From Planctomycetota bacterium (GTDB taxonomy: Bacteria > Planctomycetota > MHYJ01 > WSZJ01 > JACPWG01), in the NCBI GenBank assembly GCA_016197205.1, contig JACPWG010000108.1:1-64000 (forward strand): 64,000 nt of DNA, written 5' to 3'. A model generated the notes under the pieces. It worked only from the letters and a program-made list of their open reading frames with translations, did no database searches and was not told where the DNA came from. Within the stretch, counting starts at the first letter, position 1. Every line of letters begins with the position of its first letter. Positions 26,101 to 33,820 of the stretch are shown here, piece after piece. Made by a program: the position numbers and the translations under genes.

Positions 26101-28739
26101 CCCTCGCCCACACCGAATTGTGGGGCTCCGCCGATCGGGGTCGCACCTGGAAAGAGCTCGCGCGCGGCAAGGAAGACCCGACCGAGCCGATCCCGTGCGA
26201 GCTCGCGGACGGCGCGTGGCTCCTCTATGCGCGTCCCGTGGACGCCGCGGGGAACGCCCCGCCTCGGCCCCAGGATTGGCTGCTGGGCTTCGCCTCGGTG
26301 ACGGTCGACGCCACGCCGCCGGAGATTTCCTTCGAAGGGATCGAAAACGGCGATTGCCGCACGCCCGGCTCCACCGCGGTTTTGGCCTGGGCGGTGAAGG
26401 ACGCGAACCCGGGCCCCGCGGGCTCGGTGGAGCTCGCGAGCACGGTCGACGGCGGCGCCACGTGGACCGCGGTCGCGACCGGCCTCGGTGCGCGCGACAG
26501 TTGGCGTGGACGTCTGCCGCGCGACGTCGCGGCCGTGACCTATCGACTCACGGCGCGGGACGGCGCGGGCAACGTCGTCACGCGTTCCATCGACCTGACC
26601 CTTCGTGAGCAGCCGCTCGTAGTCGAGGCCCGCGCGTCGGTCGCCGCGGGCGAATGCGTTCGGGGCGGCGAGCCGGTCGTCCTCGAATGGCGGTACGTCG
26701 ACGGTGGGCCCGAGCTGGAGAAGAACCCGGTCGTCGCTTCCGCCCGCGTCGGGGAAGGTCCGTGGCTCGTGCTGGCCGAGGCCCAGCCGCGGGTCGGCCG
26801 TCATTCGTGGAAGCTGCCGGAGGAGAGCGCCGAGGCCGTCGAAGTGCGGCTAGAGGCCGTCGACGCGGACGGCGGTCGCGTGGAGTTCCTGGCGCCGGTG
26901 CGCTTCCGTGTGGATGCGGAGGCGCCACGCGTCGCCGTGCGCGAGCCGTTGCCGCTGCGCGAGCGCGCCGGGTTCGTCGAATTCGCCGTCACGGACGCCG
27001 GGGGCGCGGGTGCCGATCACGTGGACCTCTGGGTCGCGGACGATAAAGGCCGGGACTGGCACAAGCGTCACACCGCCCTTGCAAGCGCGGGTCGCGTGGC
27101 CTTCGATGCACCAGACGACGGGCGCTTCGGCATTCGCCTGATCGGCGTGGACGCGGTCGGCAACGCAGCGCCGCCACCGGTCGACGGCGAGGCCCCGCAA
27201 GCGATCGTGCTCGTGGACTCCGTCCTGCCGGTCGTCTCGCTGAAGACGCTGGTGGGCGGCGAGACCCTGGCCGCGGGTGCGGAGACCGAGCTGCGCTGGA
27301 GTGCATCCGACGACCGCCTGCTGCCGGACGGCATTCGGCTCGAGGTCTCCGCGGATGGCGGCCTCACCTGGGAGCTGCTGGCCGGCGGGCTGCCGAACCA
27401 CGGCGCCTATCGCTTCCGGTTGCCGGAGCGCGCGGGCGCGTCGTACCGGTTCCGGGTGCTTGCGGAGGACCAGGTGGGAAACGTCGGCGAGGCGGCCTCG
27501 GTCGCGGATCTCGCCGTGGACTCGACCGTGCCGGAGGGCGCGTTGGCGGCGCTCGAACGCCCGATCACGGGCGCCCGGGAAATCACCTGCGCCTACGAAA
27601 CGCGGCCGATGCCGGGCCGGGTCTTCGTCGCGCGCGTACACCTCTGGGCGACCGAGGACGGGGGTCGGACCTGGACCCGCGTCGCGACCGCCGCCGCGGG
27701 CGCGCCGCTCGTTTTCCGGCCGGCCCACGAGGGGACCTACGGTCTTCACCTGACCTGCGAAAGCTCGGTCGCGATCCGCGGCAACGACCCGGTGCCCGGG
27801 ACGGAGCCGGAGCGGACGCTGGCCGTGGACTGGACCGCGCCCGCGGTCAAGCTCGCCGCGTCGGCGTGGGACGACGGCTTCGTCGGGGCCGGCGCGCTGG
27901 ACCTTGGCTGGACCCTCGTCGACGCGGACCCGCACACGGGGGCGGTGATCGAAATCTCGGCCGACAACGCGCGCACCTGGACCCCGGTCGAGAACCGTTC
28001 GGAGCGGCAGTGGACGGGGCGGGTCGTGCTGCCGGCCATGGCCCCGGGCACGCCCGTGCGGATGCGCGTAAAGTGCACCGACGGCGCGGGGAACATCGGC
28101 CTCGCGGAGACGCCGCGGTCGGCCGTCTACGACCCCACGCCGCCGGCCGTGCGGTTTACGGGCTTCGAGGCCGCCTGCCGCGCCCCGGCCGTAGGCCTGC
28201 TCTGGGAGGCCACGGACGCCGAGAGCGGCGTGGCCCGGGTCTGGGCGCGCTGGCGCCACCCCGGGACCGAGGGCTGGAATTCGAACGAGGGGTTCATGCC
28301 CAGGGGCTCGCCGATGATTCTCAGCCTCCCGGACGGCCGCTGGGAATTCCAACTGATGGCCGCGGACCGCGCGGGCAATCGGACGCCGGAAAGCGCGCCC
28401 TCGAAGCCGGACGCCTCGCTCCTGGTCGACTCCGTGCCCCCGAAGTTGACGCGCGTCACCGCCCCCGAGCGGCTCGTCCTCGGCGCCACCCGCATGGAGG
28501 TTCGATGGGAGACGGACGAGGCGAATCCGCTTCCGAACTCGATCGTCGTGGAGGCCTCCGCCGACGACGGGCGGACGTGGTCGGTGCTGGCCTCGGACCT
28601 GCCCGACTTCGGGCGCGCGGAGGTCCCGACGCCCGCGACGGCGGGGACGTATCGGCTGCGGGTCCGGGCGCGCGACGAAGCGGGGAACGAAGGCGTGAGC
28701 GATCCGACCGGGCCGATGTACGTGCCCGGCGGAAGGTAG
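23115..28739 (+). CDS. Giant exported protein of about 18 Ig-like repeats
   Basis: 1874 residues: a signal peptide (about 27-49) and then about 18 units of 95-105 residues with no other domain. Two unit types alternate irregularly. Type A has 'GG-x-LRW-x-A-D-x-HL', then 'S-x-D-G-x-TW', then 'WR-x-P', then 'R-x-x-D-x-AGN'. Type B has 'V-x-LW-x-T-x-D-x-GRTW', then 'DG-x-YGL', then 'D-x-AGN'. My reading of the order is A B A B A A B A A B A A B A B A B A. They look like bacterial Ig/Y_Y_Y-type beta-sandwiches. There is no LPXTG, membrane helix or catalytic motif. Probably a secreted or surface-spanning structural protein. Confidence 0.85.
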   Translation: MTIPPIEHGSPRADARGGARRRRPVLPRALAGALLLLSSLASTLSLHAQDAPLEVVLMAPGGDELVRGGVPYEVRWSVTGAAGTFVATLEFSDDDGFTWNPASGPLPGASFCSWITPRKTAGKCRLRVRVRDAAKAEAAGEIARSFAIDASAPVACVKGLARRTPLPAIAYEAVDRGAAGVAALELWIRPVRPTPTPAPLPAGARWERGPDVEPGATEVDFSPEDGTYDLYLYAEDKVGNATPRPDATTIPQATVLIDKHPPSLEILKPRPGDALRGGSEYKVAWKAADAHLLPESVRLEFSRDDGLNWEILARGMGTAGETPWRVPAMDLARARLRLAAFDQLGHRADSVVPLRFAIDASPPAVSVTVPRSSKLGRIPVHVQLADAGPAGVAGVAAWDLYATEDEGRSWTRSGRYTGDDTSVVVEAPDGLYGFAASAVDHAGNRSRPPDPGDAPRAVCRVDSKDPVLEFRGLAEGTLLKAGVRPHVAWDVRDAGLPSRPVHFEISDDDGRSFAPLRTPDVSLGEADLALPARSGKYLLRVSAVDLAGNSVHLERALVLDGQCPHVSLASFDDSAPLAGGSERELRWEAADEHLGPNPVTLLFSRDFGKTWTPLARDLPNTGRYAWRVPRIASQDCVVRVVVVDQAGNLGEAVSSSAFTILTQGLVPRALHTPPVNRTGKVTLSIAFEADERSVLRDVELWTTQDAGHTWRMLRRCEPAELPDVTLDLPEGEHGLVAVATDVAGNRAAEPAADTAPSLSVLVDAKAPEVRLVSPVGPQTVRGGDPLALSWVALDSHLANTPCSVEVAKVGADGQAEPWETVAGHLPWSGEYAWRAPAEDGAFLVRVRAVDRAGNEGSAELPVRIVATAPALSLEPLSSSFLPGGRDTVVRWSAKGGTLGDRPARLELSIDGGGAWRAVAESLPAAGEAAVRLPVTTVAGCLLRVVLTDALGSRTEALSAPFTISSEVPSAVLPELGCVATHVLSLRPILRLGALAPLAHTELWGSADRGRTWKELARGKEDPTEPIPCELADGAWLLYARPVDAAGNAPPRPQDWLLGFASVTVDATPPEISFEGIENGDCRTPGSTAVLAWAVKDANPGPAGSVELASTVDGGATWTAVATGLGARDSWRGRLPRDVAAVTYRLTARDGAGNVVTRSIDLTLREQPLVVEARASVAAGECVRGGEPVVLEWRYVDGGPELEKNPVVASARVGEGPWLVLAEAQPRVGRHSWKLPEESAEAVEVRLEAVDADGGRVEFLAPVRFRVDAEAPRVAVREPLPLRERAGFVEFAVTDAGGAGADHVDLWVADDKGRDWHKRHTALASAGRVAFDAPDDGRFGIRLIGVDAVGNAAPPPVDGEAPQAIVLVDSVLPVVSLKTLVGGETLAAGAETELRWSASDDRLLPDGIRLEVSADGGLTWELLAGGLPNHGAYRFRLPERAGASYRFRVLAEDQVGNVGEAASVADLAVDSTVPEGALAALERPITGAREITCAYETRPMPGRVFVARVHLWATEDGGRTWTRVATAAAGAPLVFRPAHEGTYGLHLTCESSVAIRGNDPVPGTEPERTLAVDWTAPAVKLAASAWDDGFVGAGALDLGWTLVDADPHTGAVIEISADNARTWTPVENRSERQWTGRVVLPAMAPGTPVRMRVKCTDGAGNIGLAETPRSAVYDPTPPAVRFTGFEAACRAPAVGLLWEATDAESGVARVWARWRHPGTEGWNSNEGFMPRGSPMILSLPDGRWEFQLMAADRAGNRTPESAPSKPDASLLVDSVPPKLTRVTAPERLVLGATRMEVRWETDEANPLPNSIVVEASADDGRTWSVLASDLPDFGRAEVPTPATAGTYRLRVRARDEAGNEGVSDPTGPMYVPGGR

Positions 28740-28775
28740 CCGAGCGACGGCGGGAGGGGCGGCGAGCGGCGGGAC

Positions 28776-28986
28776 GGAACCGCGACCGTGAGGGAGCGGT
28801 CTCCTCGCATTCTCCCGCAACAGCAGGTTCGACCTCGCACTCCCGCGAACAACTGCCGCCAAGCCCTACTCGCGTGAGCTCGAGTGGCGCGCGGTTGAAA
28901 TCCGCGGGTGCTGCCCGGACCCAGTGAAGGCGCGGGCCGCAGTTCGATTTCAAAATTCAAATTGCAAAATTTCAAATCTCAAATCG
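28776..28986. repeat. GACCGTGAGGGAGCGGTC motif and CAAATTT-type tract
   Basis: 28776-28803 carries ACCGCGACCGTGAGGGAGCG followed by GTCTC, repeated at 37551-37577 downstream of another CDS. 28947-28986 is an A/T-rich tract of AAATTCAAATTG/CAAATTTCAAATC units. The whole gap 28740-29072 contains no gene that I recognise. Confidence 0.6.
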
Positions 28987-29072
28987 CCCGTCCGAGAGCG
29001 ACCTGATGGTCATAGACGACTCGCCGACAGCTTGCGAGGAAGGCCAGTCTTTCCATTGCCCGCACGCCACGC

Positions 29073-30173
29073 TCAGCCCCCCGCCTGCCCGTCCGTGGCG
29101 CGGTCTCGCGCGCCTTCTGGCACGGCCTGCGGCTCCCCCGGCGCCGGCACCTCGCCCGGCTTCCCCCCGGGCGCTTGCGGCTCTCCGGTGGCCGGCCGCG
29201 CTCCCACTCGCTCCTCCTTCCACCGTCTCATCAAAGCCCGCAGCGGACGCCAGCCGATCCGCACAATGCCCTCCGACTCCATCGTTCGCCGGACCTCCGC
29301 ATCGAGGAAGATCGCGAGGTCGGCGACGCGGAAGGCGCCCTGTTCCGGATCGACTGCCCGCCACTCGGCATCGTCCTTCGCCACATGGATGGCCAGCTCC
29401 GTGACCCCCGGCCGCAGCGAGCGGAGAAATTTCAGGTAGGTCTCCTTCCGATTCGGGACCGGAGCATCGTAGAACATCGCGAACCGATCGGGACACGGGA
29501 TCCCGCGCCGGCGCGCGTCCGGCACGAAGAAGACGACGCGCATCGGCAGTTCGCAGGCGAGGGCGACGCCCATCGCGGGCTGCAACAGGTCGGGACGATA
29601 GTTGTACGACCCCATGTGGGCATCCACGTGGGTCGGGTCGAGGCCGAGCGACTTCGCTCGTTCGATCTGCGCGCGGAACTCAGCCGCGGCCTCCTTGGGC
29701 CGGGCACGGCGATCGCGCGCGACGATCGATGCCGGAAACAGACCGCTCGAGTCGATCAGGCTCGGCACATCGGCGGCCGGCAGCACCGGCGCCATCTTCA
29801 GCCGCTCCCCCCACTCTCCGTTCAAGCAGAGATGCACGCCCAGATCCAGCCCCTTCGTGGCCGAGGCACGGGCAGCAAAGGCCGCCACGGCCGGGGCCGG
29901 AACCAGCACGGTCGCGCTGCCGGCAAGGCCGTCTCGCAGCACCTCAAGGGTCGCTTCGTTCACGGGGGCGCACAGCCCGGCATCGTCGGCGTTGACGAGA
30001 AGGAGCTTCGTACCCGCGGCGTAGCCAAGCTCCACAGCCAACTCTCGCTTTTCGAAGGGGACCGGACCCTCCGCGGCCGCTCGCGACCGCAATGCCAGAA
30101 GGGCGAGACCGGCGGACAAAAGGAACGCAAGCACGGGTGAGCGAAGACGCCCATCGACCCGCAGCAAATCCAT
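29073..30173 (-). CDS. Exported ChbG/YdjC-family deacetylase
   Basis: A 366-residue protein with a signal peptide (about 12-34). The deacetylase motifs are VNADDAGLC (metal Asp pair, about 59-67), DLGVHLCLNGEW (His, about 109-120) and THVDAHMGSY (two His, about 183-192). The YdjC family removes acetyl groups from N-acetylated sugars such as diacetylchitobiose; an exported form would act on extracytoplasmic glycans. The last 40 residues are Pro/Gly/Ala-rich. ATG 30173 has GGAGG 9 nt upstream, which decides against the longer frame reaching into repeat E. Confidence 0.82.
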   Translation of the reverse strand: MDLLRVDGRLRSPVLAFLLSAGLALLALRSRAAAEGPVPFEKRELAVELGYAAGTKLLLVNADDAGLCAPVNEATLEVLRDGLAGSATVLVPAPAVAAFAARASATKGLDLGVHLCLNGEWGERLKMAPVLPAADVPSLIDSSGLFPASIVARDRRARPKEAAAEFRAQIERAKSLGLDPTHVDAHMGSYNYRPDLLQPAMGVALACELPMRVVFFVPDARRRGIPCPDRFAMFYDAPVPNRKETYLKFLRSLRPGVTELAIHVAKDDAEWRAVDPEQGAFRVADLAIFLDAEVRRTMESEGIVRIGWRPLRALMRRWKEERVGARPATGEPQAPGGKPGEVPAPGEPQAVPEGARDRATDGQAGG

Positions 30174-30227
30174 CCTGTTGATCCTCCTCACTTCCTGCCG
30201 GCGGCGATGCGGTCGCCGCGCGCGAGA

Positions 30228-30433
30228 CTCAGTACCGCCCCACGGAATGGGGTGACCGATTTGCTCGGCGAATTTGGCCGCCTGCTTCCCCCCTTCGCGC
30301 TGCGGCGCTTCGGGGCGCAAGCGTTGCGCTCGCTCGGCGTAGTTCTCCGTTACCACGCCTCGCTCGCGCGCCTCGCGGGCGGCCAACCTTGCCTTCGACT
30401 ATTGGCCACCGACTTCCGTGGAGCGGTACTCAG
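30228..30433 (+). repeat. Long-hairpin repeat family H, copy E
   Basis: 206 bp from CTCAGTACCGCCCC to GGAGCGGTACTCAG, long subtype, same orientation as A and B. The remainder of the gap (30434-30726) has no gene that I see. Confidence 0.87.
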
Positions 30434-30726
30434 CCGAGTCGAGTATGGCACGCCGCGTACGCATCCGTCAAGCGGCGACCCGCGCGGACGGACGCCTGCG
30501 CCGAGGTCTCCCGCCTCCGGGAGTGGCCGCATCGCTCCGAGTGTCCTTCCGCGGCCGGCCCACCGCCGGAATTTCCGCAGCGAGTCTCAAAGACCCCTCC
30601 ACGACCGCGCCATACTACGAGCGCAAGCATGGCGACGCCCGCCGCCGCCGTCCGCATTCGGGGTGCGGCCGGACAGGCGCATGGGCGCGGCGGCGGGCCC
30701 CGGTCCCCCACTTTCACGGAGGCAAC

Positions 30727-31515
30727 ATGAGAGTGTCCATTCCAAGGCCCATGCCGGCGGCGGGCGCCATCGCCGGCCTCGTCGCGGTCGGGCTGTGCGG
30801 CTCGACGGCTACGGCGCAGGTCCTGACCTCGCGGACCGAGTCCATGGGGAACTCGAACCTGGGTTGCGAGATCCAGGACGAGGCGAGGGTCGAGGCGCTC
30901 TCCTTCACACCCTCGACGGCCATCCGCGTGACGCGCACCGCGCGCATCCGCATCTTCGGACGGGAGCGACATGCCCTGCAGGCGAACCTGCGAGCCCGAA
31001 AAATCCCTGCCCGCCCCGAGTTCGGGGTCGAGCTCTCCGTCAAGCTGGGGAGCAGCCCCGAGCTGAGCCTGTCCGGCGGGTACGCGAAGACCTTCCCGGT
31101 TTTCGGCGTGTCCATGCCGGTGTGGGTGGGCGTGATCCCGGTGACGCTTGGGTGCGATGTGGGGGCCACTGTGAGCGGATCGGGCGGCGGGACCTACACC
31201 GCCGGCAGATTCACCGCTACGCCCAGCGTGAGCGCCGGCCTGGGGGCGACCGCCTACGCCGCCGCCGGCATCCGGATATTCCGCGGGTTCCGTGTCATGG
31301 CGGGCATCGAAGGCACGGCGAGCCCCCTCACCGGCACGCTCTCCGGCGCGATCGGCGCCTCCCCCACGACCGGCCGGCTGTCGGGTCGCCTGGTCGCCGT
31401 GGCCGGCGGCAACGCACGCCTCGCCCTCTTTGCGGAGGCCGGCATCTTCCGTTCGGTTGTCCCGCTTGCTGAATGGTACTTCTACCCGCGCACCCTCTGG
31501 GTCGTAAACTTCTAG
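30727..31515 (+). CDS. Exported Gly-rich protein of unknown function
   Basis: A 262-residue protein with a signal peptide (about 8-31, ending STATAQ) and a mature part rich in Gly, Ser, Thr and alternating hydrophobics (GGTYTAGRFTATPSVSAGLG, GGNARLALFAEAG), ending VVNF. This suggests beta structure, perhaps a small outer-membrane barrel or a fibre-like protein, but no family is recognisable. ATG 30727 has GGAGG 5 nt upstream. Confidence 0.6.
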   Translation: MRVSIPRPMPAAGAIAGLVAVGLCGSTATAQVLTSRTESMGNSNLGCEIQDEARVEALSFTPSTAIRVTRTARIRIFGRERHALQANLRARKIPARPEFGVELSVKLGSSPELSLSGGYAKTFPVFGVSMPVWVGVIPVTLGCDVGATVSGSGGGTYTAGRFTATPSVSAGLGATAYAAAGIRIFRGFRVMAGIEGTASPLTGTLSGAIGASPTTGRLSGRLVAVAGGNARLALFAEAGIFRSVVPLAEWYFYPRTLWVVNF

Positions 31516-31558
31516 CCGCTGGACGCCAAGGGCACGGTTCCTGTCGAGGACCCTTCCG

Positions 31559-33304
31559 ATGGACGGACTGAACAAGCTTCAAGCCCGGGGCCGGCTCCAC
31601 CCCAAACGCCGGCTGCTGTCGGCGGGCGCGGCCGCGCTCGGCGTGCTCGGGGTTCTCGCAGGAACCTTCGGACTGCGCCCCGGCGACCGGGTCGAAATCG
31701 GAGGCGGGCGGGGCGCACGGGCGAAGGCGGTCGTGCGAGCGGGCCCGGCCGCGAGGGGGTCGGAGCGCGCGAACCTCGCGGAGCGGCGCCGGGGTGAGGG
31801 CGCCGGCGGGCAGGAGCGGCCGACCGATCCGGGGCCCGCGTGGGGCGGGCTCCGGAAGGGACAGGAGCTGCGCTACCGCCTGGACATGAGCGATGCCGTA
31901 CGCGTCACGCCGGAGGGCGCGGCCGGCGCGGAGACGCGGCTCTCGGTGCGCGCGGACGTGGTGCTGCGCGTGTACCAGGAGAGTGAGGACGGGTTCGAAG
32001 TCGGAATCGAGATCCGCTGCGCCGCGGTGCAGGGCGAAGTCGAAGGACGAGGCGCGGAGGAGCCGGCGGAGTTGGCCCGTGGACTCGAAACCGAGCTCCG
32101 CGGCTCGTGGTCCCGGCTGGGTGAACCGCGGAGCTGGTCCTTCCCAGCGGACCAGGAGCCCATGGTGCGCAATGTCCTGCGTGGCCTGGTCGCGCCGCTG
32201 GTCTGGGCGCGACCGGCCGGTGAGGAGCGCGCATGGAGCCGAATGGAAAGCGATTTGACGGGCGCCTACCGCGCCGCGTACGAGCTGCGCGACGCGGGCA
32301 AGGGCCACCTCGCCTTTCGCAAGACGAAACAGTACGTGACCGTCCGGCTCGGTATGGAGGAGGTCGACCTGGGCGCGGCCGGCGCGCCGGAGTTGGCCGC
32401 GGATGGGGAATGGTGGGCGGACGTGGACGCAGGCCTGGGGTATCCAACCCGTGTGAAGGGGCGACAGAACACGCGGATGACCGGCGGGCCCTTGGGAAGC
32501 ACGATCACCCTCGAGGGGCGGCAGGAGTACCACCTCGAGCTCCTTGCGCAGGCTCCGGCGGCGAAGACGGGCCTCGTACAGCCGGACGATCGGCAAAACC
32601 TGCGGAACGGCGAGTCGCGCATCTTGTCGGCCGACCTTGCCCCGGAACCCGAGCCCGCCGAGGCCACGGGACGCCGCGTCCACACCGGCGAGGACCTGAT
32701 GACCGTGCTCGCACGGCTGCGGGGCGTGGTACGAGGCGGGCGGCTGCCGGAAGAAGGCGCACGGCTCCAGTTCGACCTGCGCACGCTCTTCGCGGAAGAG
32801 GCCGAAGAAATCGCGCCGGCGCTCAGGGCGCTCCGAAACGGCTCGCTTGAGCCATCCGAGGCGCAGCTCCTGGCGGTCGCGCTGGCCTGGAGCGGAGCGC
32901 CCGAGGCCGTTGAAGGAATCCGCCGCCTGGCGACGGACGGTGGTGCCGACTCGCTGCTGCGCGAAGTCGCGGCCGAAGCGCTGGGCTACGAGCTCCGACC
33001 GGACGCGACCACCGTCCGGAGCCTGGCGGAGATTGCCGGCGCCAGTGAACCGTCGCTCTCCGATGCCGCGCTTCGCAGCCTCGGTCGCATCGGCGCACGC
33101 AGCGGGTCCGCGACGGAAGAAGTTCGTTCAGAGGCTGGGACCGCGCTCCTGTCAAATCCGCCGGCCGCCCCTCGCGACCCCACGGACTGGCTGCGAGCCA
33201 TGGGCAGCGCGACTCCGGAAGGTGGGCTGGAGCGACTCCGCTCCTTCCTGACGCACTCGGACGACCGCATTCGCGCCGAGGCCGAAGCCGCGGCTGGCAG
33301 CTAG
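31559..33304 (+). CDS. Membrane-anchored protein with beta-rich N-domain and HEAT-like C-domain
   Basis: 581 residues. One N-terminal membrane helix (about 19-39), an Arg/Ala/Gly linker to about 95, a beta-rich domain beginning GLRKGQELRYRLDMS (about 97-345), then about 200 residues of alpha-helical HEAT-like repeats (APALRALRNGSLEPSEAQLL, GIRRLATDGGADSLLREVAAEAL, DAALRSLGRIGA). This order (beta-sheet lipid-binding-like domain, then helical solenoid) recalls vitellogenin-like lipid carriers, but the likeness is architectural only. It follows the previous gene by 43 bp on the same strand, perhaps co-expressed. Confidence 0.6.
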   Translation: MDGLNKLQARGRLHPKRRLLSAGAAALGVLGVLAGTFGLRPGDRVEIGGGRGARAKAVVRAGPAARGSERANLAERRRGEGAGGQERPTDPGPAWGGLRKGQELRYRLDMSDAVRVTPEGAAGAETRLSVRADVVLRVYQESEDGFEVGIEIRCAAVQGEVEGRGAEEPAELARGLETELRGSWSRLGEPRSWSFPADQEPMVRNVLRGLVAPLVWARPAGEERAWSRMESDLTGAYRAAYELRDAGKGHLAFRKTKQYVTVRLGMEEVDLGAAGAPELAADGEWWADVDAGLGYPTRVKGRQNTRMTGGPLGSTITLEGRQEYHLELLAQAPAAKTGLVQPDDRQNLRNGESRILSADLAPEPEPAEATGRRVHTGEDLMTVLARLRGVVRGGRLPEEGARLQFDLRTLFAEEAEEIAPALRALRNGSLEPSEAQLLAVALAWSGAPEAVEGIRRLATDGGADSLLREVAAEALGYELRPDATTVRSLAEIAGASEPSLSDAALRSLGRIGARSGSATEEVRSEAGTALLSNPPAAPRDPTDWLRAMGSATPEGGLERLRSFLTHSDDRIRAEAEAAAGS

Positions 33305-33820
33305 GGTAGTGCCACGGAAGCGGCCCTGTCCTCCACGCAGCGCTCGTGGGCCCTCAAGGTCGATGCGGTAGGTGCAGGCGGAAGGTCGGACCGCGCCCCT
33401 GCACCGGAGCCGGCGAGGTGGACAGCGATGCAACGGCAGACTCGATCCAGCCGTCGGCCGGTTTCCCCGCCTGAAGGCGGAACTACGAACCGGGTCGCAG
33501 GATTTCGCGCCGGTTGCCCGTCCTGGCCGATTTCCAGGCCCCGCCGCGCTAGGCCTCTGTGTAAAAAAAAGGCTCGCCACTCCAGGCGCGAATTCCACTC
33601 TTGCCCCCCTCGGCATGTTCAATTTGAGAAGGCTGCTGCAGGAACAGGAAGGCCCTCAGCAGACTCCGACACCCGAATTCCAACCTCTCAAATCTCCATT
33701 CTGCAATCTCCATTCCCCTCCCCCGCTCCCCAATCCGAACCTTTCCTCATCTCACATGTTCCATGTACTACCCACACACCCGCTCCCCGCGACCTCCCCG
33801 GGGATGGAGCACCCAGTTCG
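33305..33820. other. Intergenic, repeat motifs only
   Basis: About 516 bp. It holds the palindromic motif CGCCTGAAGGCGGAACTACG (33467-33491; shared with 51880-51904), a CTCTGTGTAAAA motif near 33558 and short ATCTCCATTC repeats near 33690-33715. The upstream extension of the next frame through this stretch has no protein-like features. Confidence 0.6.
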
